Shown here: positions 1 to 7,132 of the stretch, in pieces
Layout: every line of letters starts with the position of its first letter
Position numbering within the stretch: the first letter of the stretch is position 1
Origin: Polyrhizophydium stewartii
Taxonomy: Eukaryota > Chytridiomycota > Chytridiomycetes > Rhizophydiales
Reading direction: 5' to 3'
Assembly: GCA_027604665.1 (NCBI GenBank)
Contig: JADGIZ010000357.1
Location: forward strand, 1 to 15,130
DNA length: 15,130 bases
The notes under the pieces: generated by a model
The model's database searches: none
Seen by the model: the letters and a program-made list of their open reading frames with translations, nothing else
Told to the model about the DNA's origin: nothing
Program-made: the position numbers and the translations under genes

Positions 1-31
1 GCCCCCCCCCACACACACATACACACACACA
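1..31. repeat. poly-C run and (CA)n tract at the window edge
   Basis: Nine C residues (2-10) run into an interrupted CA dinucleotide tract (10-31). The tract ends in CAG at 30-32, which could be the 3' end of an intron whose upstream part lies outside the window. The translated Thr-His repeat would be unlike the protein that follows, so I treat the tract as non-coding. Confidence 0.6.
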
Positions 32-32
32 G

Positions 33-1617
33 ATCTGCTGACCGCCCGCACGCAGCGCCAGCTCACCCCCATCGCAAGGCCTCTCGGCCTGCCCCGCCTG
101 CCCGAGCTCGCCCCGCAGCGCGCGCCGCTCGCCGCCATCGCACCCGCAGCCGCAGGGCCCGACCCTGCTCCGCGCGCCGCTGGCCCCGAGATCGAGCCGC
201 GCCTAGGCGACGCCGGCGAGTTCGGCTCCATCGACGCCCTCGACGCATTTCCGCCCTCGGACCAACCGCAAGAGACCGAACCGGCACCGGGAACGCCTCC
301 GCAGCCGCTGCAGCACCAGACGCCGCCGCCAGAGTCTCCGGTGCACACGGCCCACACAGACTCAGTCGCCCCGGAGCCCGCGCTGCCGCCGCCCTCGCTC
401 GTCGCAGAGCCCGCACACGAGGATGCACCGCCAGATCCACCGGTCGCGGTCCCAGAGCCGCACCCTCCCGCTGCAGATCCAGACACGCGCAAGGTCGTCA
501 AGCGTCCGTCAGTCATCACCCGCAAGCAGTCCATGCACAAGCCAGATCGCAGAAAGTCACACAAGGGATCCGGCGATGCCGCAAAGCAGCCCGACGCACC
601 AGCCACAACCCATACTCCCATGCCTCCGGAACCACACACCGCAGTGCTGCCGCCCTCGCACCACCAACGAGCCTCGCCCGACGCCCCGCAGCGCGAGGTC
701 CACGTCGCAACCATCCAGGCCCCAGATCCAGACGCCCCAGAGATGCTCTCGCCGCCCTCGCGCTCGCCGCAGTCAATGAGCCGCGACGGTCGCCCCGCCA
801 TCCTGCAGGTCAAGAAGCCATCGGCTCCCGCCATCGCCGCTCACCGCAGATCCGCCTCCCAGGACGACCAGCACGCCGACCCGGACCACGTCCGCGCCGC
901 CATCACCGCCAAGCGCGTCGACGCCGTGAGCCGCATCGCCCGCACGACAACGCCCCGCCACAGCGCCTCGCTGACTCGACCCTTCTTGGGCCTGTTCCAC
1001 CCGCAAATCCCGATTGTCCGTCGCGCACCGCACAACACCAGCCCGCAAAGCGCCAGAGCCAGCTCAAGGGCCACGAAAAGGTCACCACCTCAAAGCTCAA
1101 CGCCATCATGGAGGGCGACAAGACCGTCGCCAGCAAGAGCTTCCTCACGTCCGTCATCAAAAACATGGCCGTGCTGGACCACGATACAAAGGGCCGCCTC
1201 CAGGCCGTCTCGGCACCGATCTTCAAGGAGAAGCCCGCCGTCGGCATGTCCGAGATGGAGCAACAGCTCAAGTCCATGAACTCGGCCCGCAAACTGACCG
1301 ACCAGGAGATCGAGTATATCAAGCGGGTGCGGCTCGCTTGCTCCCTCCTTCCCCTGCTTTGCGCCGTCTGTGCGCTCTGCCCCGCTGATCACTGCTCTTA
1401 CTCGCAGGTATTCGAGCTCGTGAGCGACGATACGGTCGACCAGGAAGAGTTTATCGTTATTGCCGCTCTCGCTGAGCGCATGACGCTCATCGACCAAAAG
1501 GTCCGCTTGAGCTTCTACGACACCGACTTCAAGAAGCTCGAGACCAACATCCGGCAATATCGCGTGGGTCCTCTCTTTCAATCGACTCTGGCCAGCACGC
1601 GCGTGCGATGCTGACGA

Positions 1618-1658
<41 letters not shown>

Positions 1659-2064
1659 CTGCCAAACAACCCCGCTGCTCAAGCAACTCTTCACCGTCTA
1701 CACCGAGGACGACGGCAACATGACGTACGAGGACCTCCACATCCTGCTCATGTCCTCGGGCAGCTCAGAGGAGCAGGTTGCCGAGATTGCGTCCGTGCTC
1801 AAGTTCAAGGACGCCTCGCCCTCGGCCGCCGTCGGCTTCCTCGATTTCCTCAGCTACATCCCCTTCTTCACCAAGCTGCACGAGAACATTGTCAACAACC
1901 CGTTTGGCGACAATGTGACCACGATCGAGGGCCTGCGTGTCGACGGCGGGCTGGGCGGTGACGGCGGCATTGGGCGGCCGCATCCGAATGCGCGCGGAAC
2001 TGGCGCTGCTGCGAGCGCGGGCAGCGGGCGGGGGACGGACAGCGTCGGCGGCCTTGCGCGCTGA
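33..2064 (+). CDS. unrecognised protein, 5'-partial: Pro/His-rich region plus C-terminal degenerate EF-hand-like module
   Basis: I do not recognise the family. The exons I support are 33-925, 1042-1326, 1408-1563 and 1684-2064 (TGA stop), about 570 residues in this window. The first exon is low complexity, rich in Pro, Ala, His and Asp, with a basic patch around 500-570 (KVVKRPS...HKPDRRKSHKG) that looks disordered. The later exons are ordered and helical. A helix-loop-helix-like stretch (KLTDQEIEYIKR, then VFELVSDDTVDQEEF) spans the second intron. A second, near 1705-1740 (FTVYTEDDGNMTYEDL), has the EF-hand Gly-6 and hydrophobic position 8, but Tyr at position 1 and Asp at position 12, so calcium binding is doubtful. 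The protein then reads FLDFLSYIPFFTKLHENI and ends in a Gly-rich tail. Introns 926-1041, 1327-1407 and 1564-1683 start GTGAGC, GTGCGG and GTGGGT. The third is required because the reading frame hits TGA at 1612-1614. The start codon is not in the window. Function: unknown. Confidence 0.7.
1620..1656 (+). repeat. (TC)18 microsatellite inside an intron
   Basis: Thirty-six bases of uninterrupted TC follow directly on a CTGAC branch-point-like motif (1611-1615). The first AG after the tract is at 1682-1683, where the conserved frame resumes. The repeat therefore sits where the polypyrimidine tract of the 1564-1683 intron belongs. Confidence 0.9.
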
Positions 2065-2157
2065 CGGGCATTCTCCCACCAGCGCACTCACTCCCTGCCC
2101 CGATTCCCCGCGGGGAGACCACCCTGGACTTGTGCAACATAGTAAAAGGCATTGGAC

Positions 2158-2228
2158 ATGCGATCCGCGGTGCACGCCCGCCGCGCCTGTCACCCGCCCC
2201 TGCGAATCGCGGCCCGACCGCTGGCCTG
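2158..2228 (+). other. candidate 5' coding exon of the 5'-nucleotidase gene (presequence-like)
   Basis: An ATG at 2158 opens 23 codons plus 2 nt with mostly G or C in third positions (19 of 23). The peptide is rich in Arg, Ala and His with no acidic residue (begins MRSAVHARRA). It ends at GTGCGT (2229), a donor used elsewhere in the window. A CTGAC (2312-2316) and a pyrimidine stretch precede tandem CCAG acceptors. Splicing 2228 to 2334 keeps frame with the ATG at 2344 and would add an N-terminal extension resembling a mitochondrial targeting peptide. This is inference from splice signals and codon bias. The stretch could instead be 5' leader, with translation starting at 2344. Confidence 0.4.
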
Positions 2229-2325
2229 GTGCGTCGCGAGCGCACTCTGATTGGGTGCCTTCGGCGCCGCGATCCGACGCCGGAGTTGGCTTCTTGGCTT
2301 CGCCCGGCCGACTGACACCCCCTCC

Positions 2326-2343
2326 CCAGCCAGCCAGCCAGCC
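2326..2343 (+). repeat. tandem CCAG repeat just before the 2344 start codon
   Basis: Four CCAG units plus CC lie directly upstream of the ATG at 2344. If the 2229 donor is used, each unit offers an AG acceptor in 4-nt steps (ending at 2329, 2333, 2337, 2341). Only 2333 keeps the candidate upstream exon in frame. Confidence 0.7.
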
Positions 2344-3826
2344 ATGCTCGTCGTCCCCGAGAAGATCAAGGTGCTCATGGCCATGGCCGCAGACGGCAGC
2401 AGCAACATCTACATCCAGAACCCAACGACCGTTGCCGCCAAGCTGGCCAAGCTCGACGCCGACGGCGTCGACTCGCTTCACATCATCACGGGTGGGTCAG
2501 CCGAGCGGCGGTCGAGGGGACGGCGTCGGCCGGCCCAATGGCCCGCCGGCTCCGGCCTTCGGCGACAGCACTGCACTCCTTGCCCCACGCTGACGGACCG
2601 CCTGCCTGACATGCCGCCCCGGCCGCAACCCGCCCGCCGACCGTCGCCGTCGCCGCACCCGTCCCGCGACCCGCCGACACTCCTGCCGGCACCTGTCCAG
2701 ACTTTGATATGACCCTGACAAAGTACTGGACGCCCGAGGGCCAGCGCAGCCGCAGCACGCACGGCGTGCTCGAGGAGGCCGCCAAGCTGGCCGGCGGGGT
2801 GCGGCCGACCACCGCGGCGTGAATCGGGTCCCCGCAAGTGGCTCACACGACTCACCTCCCTTCAACCGCGACTCCTGCGATCTGCCCACATCGGTTCCCA
2901 ACCCCTTCGACTCGCCCCTCGGCCACAACACACCGCCACGCCACATCTGGATCCGCATCGCCCCGCCCCATTCCCGTCATCTTCACAGCCCAAGCAGGCC
3001 CTCCGCGAGCTATACCACAAGTACTACCCGATCGAGGTGTCCCCGACGATCCCGTTTGAGGAAAAGGTCGCCGCCATGCGCACCTGGTGGTCCACGGCGC
3101 ACGCGATCATCATCTCGCTCGGCCTGACCGAGGACGACCTTCTCGCTATGGTCCGCAGCACGCCTGTACTATTCCGCCCACGGCTGCAAGAGTTTATGGA
3201 CGTTTGCGCCTCGCGGGGCATCCCAATGCTGATCTTCTCGGCGGGTCTGGCAGGTGAGTTGCGCAATCATGCTCTTTTGACCCTCGGCGTCACCACCGTG
3301 CTCGTTTTGCGCGAAAAAAAGATGCTGAGATCCGCGGCCCGACTTGCAGACGTTCTCCGCATGATCCTCGTTGACGCCAGGCTCATGCGCGACAATGTCG
3401 AGATCGTGTCCAACAAGATGCGCTTTGAGAACGGCGTTGCCGTTGCATTCGAGGAGCCGCTCATCCACACGTTCAACAAGAACGAGGCCGCGGTGGCGCA
3501 CACGCCGCACCACGCCAAGATCGAGAGCCGGCACAACGTCGTGAGTCGCTGCATGAATGCCTTCTATATCTCTTCATCCCTCCAGTTGTGCGACGAAGAG
3601 ACTCGGTCCAGCTGCTTACTCGCGCGCAACCCAGATCCTCATGGGCGACTCGCTTGGCGACCTCCGCATGGGCGACAACATCAATCCCAAGACCAAGCTG
3701 ACGATCGGTCTGCTCAACCACGACAAGGAGCTGCTGCTCGACCAGTACGCCGAGGCGTTCGATATCGTCCTCCTCGACGACGCGCCGCTCGACTTTGTTG
3801 TCACCTTGCTCACGAGTCTGGCGTAG
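2344..3826 (+). CDS. NT5C3: cytosolic 5'-nucleotidase III (pyrimidine 5'-nucleotidase, HAD superfamily)
   Basis: Members of this family dephosphorylate pyrimidine nucleoside monophosphates such as UMP and CMP, a nucleotide turnover step. Exons are 2344-2491, 2701-2798, 2989-3253, 3350-3540 and 3635-3826 (TAG), giving 297 aa, the usual family length. The first intron splits the catalytic Asp codon (G|AC). All four HAD motifs are present: DFDMT (nucleophile Asp50, acid/base Asp52), FSAG (Ser166), FNKNEAAV (Lys214) and GDSLGD (Asp239, Asp243). Family landmarks KYYPIEV, the SAGLADVL helix and DIVLLDD also match. For exon 3 I chose the first AG (2988); the AG at 2997 would drop three residues (PKQ) and also keeps frame. 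The 3254-3349 intron is 96 nt with no in-frame stop, so retention would insert 32 residues. The ATG at 2344 is the simplest start; a possible upstream exon is listed separately. The gene is convergent with the HAD hydrolase at 4022-5080. Confidence 0.92.
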
Positions 3827-4021
3827 ACGGAAAAAATGGCACCGATAAATGAGACACAAGCCCACTTTTCGGGGTAGGGGAGTGGATATGCGAAACAAAA
3901 TACATTCCGCCTTTTCGAGTCTGCTGTTGTAACCGAGAAGTACATGCACAAACACTCTCACACTCACTTTCTGTTGTCCACGGAAGCACGCGAAATGGAT
4001 CATGCGTCGGGCCAGAACCAC
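3827..4021. other. convergent intergenic spacer
   Basis: This 195-nt gap between two convergent stop codons is visibly more AT-rich than the flanking exons. It must hold both 3' untranslated regions. I see no canonical AATAAA on either strand; ATAAAT at 3845-3850 is the nearest A/T-rich candidate. I see no gene. Confidence 0.6.
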
Positions 4022-5080
4022 TCACTCGAGCAGCGGCACCAGCTCATCGAGAGAAGTGATGACATGCCGCGGGTCCACGCCGTCGGGAACCACGAGCGGC
4101 GCCGTGTCCGCCGGATCGCGGCGGATGAGCAACCGCGCATTCCACCCGGCGTTGATGGCGCCTTGGTAGTCGTTGTGCACGTCGTCGCCGACGTAGAGCG
4201 CCTGCGCAGCATCTGACTCGTGCATGCCTGCGCGGCGGAGCGAGTCGGTGAAGATGGCTGCGTGTGGTTTGAGGACGCCGATGTCGTTGGAGCACCTGCG
4301 TCGCATCGCATCGCATCACATCGCATCACATCGCATCGCATCGCGGTGCACACCGTAGCGGCAGGTTAGATGACGAGCCACGGTCATTCTGCGGCGCTAG
4401 CAGTCGGCGCTCACACGACGTGGTGCAGGTGCCTGCGCAGATCCAGCGCCGCGAGCACAGCGTCCGTGCGCGCGTCCGAGTTGGTGATCACCGCCAGCGT
4501 CGCGCGGCGTGCAAGCGCATCGAGCGTGCGCCGCGTGTCCGCGTACACGTCGAACATGTCCGCCGTCGCGAAGCGATCGTACACGGACTCGAACAGCGGG
4601 GCGAACACGGCATCGACGTCTGCAGGACAGGGTTCGCCGGCGAGATCAAGTGCGTCTGGTCAGGTGACTGCAAGCCCCTTCAAGTGTCGGTGGTGGGGAA
4701 GGGGCAGCAGGGCGAAGGAGAGAGGCAAGGCAGTATCCCCCCGCACCCCTGTCGCTGCACCCGGCCTGCAGCAGCGTCGCGCGCACGACCTCGGCCCACC
4801 ACTCGCGCGGGGCCATGCTGCCGTGGCCAAAGTTGGGGTGCGCAGCGGCCTGGCGGCGGTATGCCACCGCAAAGGCGCGGCTGGCCCGGTCGCGGTCGGC
4901 CAGCGCGGCGAGCAGCTCGGGCTGCGGCCGCCCCGTCGCGCTCGCGGGCTGGGCGTCCGAGGTCCCCTCCCGCTGCAGCAGCTCGCGCGCTGCCGCGGCG
5001 TACGTGATGCCGGGGCTCTGCCGCACGCGGAACAGCGTGCCGTAGGCGTCCAAGGCCACGAGTCGGATGAGCGGTGGCAT
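4022..5080 (-). CDS. HAD superfamily hydrolase, HDHD3 / 2-haloacid dehalogenase-like
   Basis: Reading from the right, exons are 5080-4747, 4619-4415 and 4295-4022 (TGA), giving 270 aa. The junctions split codons G|AC and GT|G and restore a continuous HAD subfamily IA protein. Motifs are DAYGTLF (nucleophile Asp11; Tyr13 where most phosphatases have the second Asp), VITNSD (Thr157, Asn158, Ser159), GVLKP (Lys189) and YVGDDVHNDYQGA (Asp217, Asp218, Asp222). The GDDxxNDYxGAxxAGW ending is typical of HDHD3-like and 2-haloacid dehalogenase-like proteins. The substrate cannot be read from sequence. I start at ATG 5080 because it is 10 residues before the nucleophile, as usual. An in-frame ATG at 5203 would add 41 residues, but that stretch lacks the strong G/C third-position bias (about 26 of 41) and lies only 40 nt past the neighbouring stop. 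The gene follows the oxidoreductase on the same strand after 163 nt. Confidence 0.87.
4301..4345. repeat. pentanucleotide repeat (TCGCA/TCACA)9 in an intron
   Basis: Nine 5-nt units with the pattern TCGCA, two of them TCACA and the last TCGCG, run without a gap. On the minus strand they lie inside the 4414-4296 intron of the HAD gene, immediately before its CAG acceptor. They take the place of a pyrimidine tract, which this intron lacks. Confidence 0.85.
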
Positions 5081-5243
5081 CTCGTGAGTCGTGTGTCGCC
5101 TGGGAAACCCCGCGGTTGTCGGCCGACAGCCTCGCCGATCCCGACTGCGATGGCGGCCCCAGATCCAGACACAAACACCGACGACAAGCACACCAGCGCA
5201 CATCGACACAAGAAAGCGATTCTAATAGCACCTCTCGCTTTAC
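5081..5243. other. intergenic gap upstream of the HAD gene with a perfect 12-bp palindrome
   Basis: This 163-nt gap lies between the oxidoreductase stop and the HAD start, both on the minus strand. It contains the perfect palindrome TGTCGGCCGACA (5117-5128), 37 nt upstream of the HAD start codon. The core GTCGGCCGAC recurs at 6855-6864 in the next upstream promoter region. I see no TATA-like element close to the HAD start. Confidence 0.5.
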
Positions 5244-6632
5244 TTATTTCCGGGGAATGAAGCCGGCGCGGTACTGCGCGGCGGGGGCAAGCTTGACCCC
5301 GAGCTTCTCAGCAGCGTGCCAGACCCACGTCGGGTTGCGCTGCAGCTCGCGCGCAAGCAGCACCACATCCGCGTCGCCGTCCTGCAGGATCGACTCGGCG
5401 TGCGCGGCCTCGGTGATGCCGCCGACGACAGCCGTGTGCATGCCCGCGACGCCTTGCTTGATGTCGTGCGAGAAGGGCACGATCCAGCCCGGGGTGTGCT
5501 TGTTCTGCGGCACGCCGCCCACAGGCACGATGCCGCCCGACGAGCAGTCGACCAGATCCACGTCGAGCTCCGAGAGCGCCTTGACAACCTGCACTGTGTC
5601 GGCGCTCGACCTTGGGTCGTCGGCATCGTGTCAGCGTGCGATCGCTGCTGCGAGGGGAACAAGTTGTGCATGCGGAGCAGGCTCACCAGCCGCCCTCGAC
5701 CCAGTCCGTGACCGACAGCCGCACAAACAGCGGCTTGTCCGCGGGCCAGAACTTGCGCACCTCGCGCACAACCTCGACCAGGAATCGCACGCGGTTCTCG
5801 AACGAGCCGCCATACGCGTCCGTGCGCTGGTTTGTGACGGGGCTCAGGAACTGGTGGATCAGGAACCCGTGCGCGCCTTGCAGCTCCAGCACATCAACGC
5901 CGGCCTCGTTGGCGCGGCGCGCGGCGTGGCCGAACGCGGCCACGACCTCGGCGATCTCGTCCAGCGTCGCCTCACGCGCGGCGCCCTCGGACTCGGTCGC
6001 GGGCACGGCCGACGGCGCAATGATCTGCTCGGGCCAGCCGCCGTCCTCGGCAGGCACCACGACAGCGCCAGCGCGGCGCTTGCTCGCCGGGTAGTAGTAC
6101 CCGTAGTGGCCCGCGCGGCGGCCAGAGTGGTTGAGCTGCACGCCCAGCTTGGCACCCTGCGTGTGCGCAAAGTCGGCGATCTCGCGCAGAGGCGCAACGT
6201 GCTCGTCCTTCCACAGGCCCGTGCAGCTGTTGGACGTGCGGCCGTACTCGTGCACCGACGTCGACTCGGTCATGATCAGACCCGCGCCGTACAGGGCGTA
6301 CTTGCCCAGGTGCGTCGCGTGGAACCTGCGTTGGTCGCGACGTTGGGACGGGGAGGGGCAGCGTCGCGTTAGCGAGGCCAAAGGTGCCCGAGCAGAGCAG
6401 ATGCCCACAGCGTGCGGGCAGTAGACGCAGCGCAGGCGACGCACATGTTGAAGAAGCCGTCCTGCGCGCTAAACGTCGACATGGGCGAGAAGCCAATGCG
6501 GTTCTTGAGCGTCACGCCGCGCAGCTTGAGCGGCGTGAACAGCAGCGGCGTCGCGGCGGCGCCGTCCGCAGGTGCGACCACTGCGAACGAGGGCGGAACG
6601 GCGACAAACTCGGGGGCGGGGAATGCGTGCAT
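5244..6632 (-). CDS. NADH:flavin oxidoreductase, Old Yellow Enzyme family, YqjM-like
   Basis: The family are FMN-dependent ene-reductases with a TIM-barrel fold, reducing activated C=C bonds with NAD(P)H. Exons are 6632-6445, 6325-5687 and 5610-5244 (TAA), giving 397 aa. Junctions rebuild ATG (AT|G) and TGG (TG|G) codons inside conserved blocks. Visible blocks are LKNRIGFSPM, GLIMTEST, GVQLNHSGRR, FLSPVTNQRTDAYGGS-ENRVRF, the SSGGI strand, and the C-terminal FMN-phosphate region (VVGGIT, then DADVVLLARELQRNP). Against Bacillus YqjM, recalled from knowledge, several active-site positions differ: Cys26 is Ser52, Tyr28 is Phe54, Lys109 is Arg133, His164 is Gln212 and Tyr169 is Phe217, while His167 is kept as His215. 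The N-terminus has about 28 extra residues, Ala/Pro-rich, with no clear targeting signal. The gene is divergent from TypA across 500 nt. Confidence 0.9.
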
Positions 6633-7132
6633 GGGGTTGCCCTGACTGTGCGTCTGCTTGTCGGTGCGTCGTCAGAGCAGCCACATCGCTTTTATCGGCG
6701 CAGCCTCCGCAAGAACCGTTTTGGCTGCCGGCGAAACGGAGGTCTGCGCTCCGAAGCATCCGGAAGAAGCGTCCAATCGGACGGCGCGACGGTTTTCCCC
6801 CCGATGGCGACATGGGGGGCAACAGCCGGTGATGGCGTGCGATTCTGGGTGGCTGTCGGCCGACGGAATGACCCGCTGGCCGTGCTTGCCCGCCAATGCC
6901 CGATGGGAGCGCAGATTGAGAGCAAGCCTGGATGGGGTCGATGGGCTGTTGCTGAGCAGGCGACATCGTGGGGGATGAATGCGGGACCACGCAGCAGACG
7001 GGGCGGCATGGCGGGTAGGTGCGATGCGGGCCGCCTGGGCCTGCCCGGCCGCTCGAGGCAAGCGGCCCCGCCGACCTGCGGACACGGGTGGGCGACGCCG
7101 CGACGCGCTCCGCCCGATCGGTGTTGCCCGCA
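6633..7132. other. divergent promoter region between oxidoreductase and TypA genes
   Basis: This 500-nt gap separates two outward-facing start codons. Reading toward the oxidoreductase there is a GATAAAA element (6690-6696). CCAAT pentamers occur at 6773-6777 and 6893-6897, and the palindrome core GTCGGCCGAC at 6855-6864. Open frames crossing the gap are GC-driven and match nothing I recognise. I see no RNA gene. Confidence 0.5.
6690..6695 (-). promoter_or_regulatory. TATA-like element of the oxidoreductase gene
   Basis: The minus strand reads GATAAAAG here, in a region otherwise almost free of A/T runs. It lies about 58 to 63 nt upstream of the ATG at 6632, close to the 51 to 57 nt spacing of the TATAAAA box upstream of the glutamine synthetase start. 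The assignment rests on position and composition only. Confidence 0.35.

Noticed and set aside
1720..1755. Canonical calcium-binding EF-hand
   Set aside because: The loop lacks Asp at position 1 and has Asp instead of Glu at position 12, so I call it only EF-hand-like.
1765..2481. 238-codon minus-strand frame opposite the first gene and the nucleotidase 5' region
   Set aside because: Antisense shadow of conserved sense exons.
4301..4345. CRISPR-like array
   Set aside because: Units are only 5 nt with no spacers; it is an intronic microsatellite in a eukaryotic gene.
7019..7132. Upstream extension of TypA from a GTG codon
   Set aside because: Eukaryotic nuclear genes rarely start at GTG, and the ATG at 7133 gives a complete presequence.
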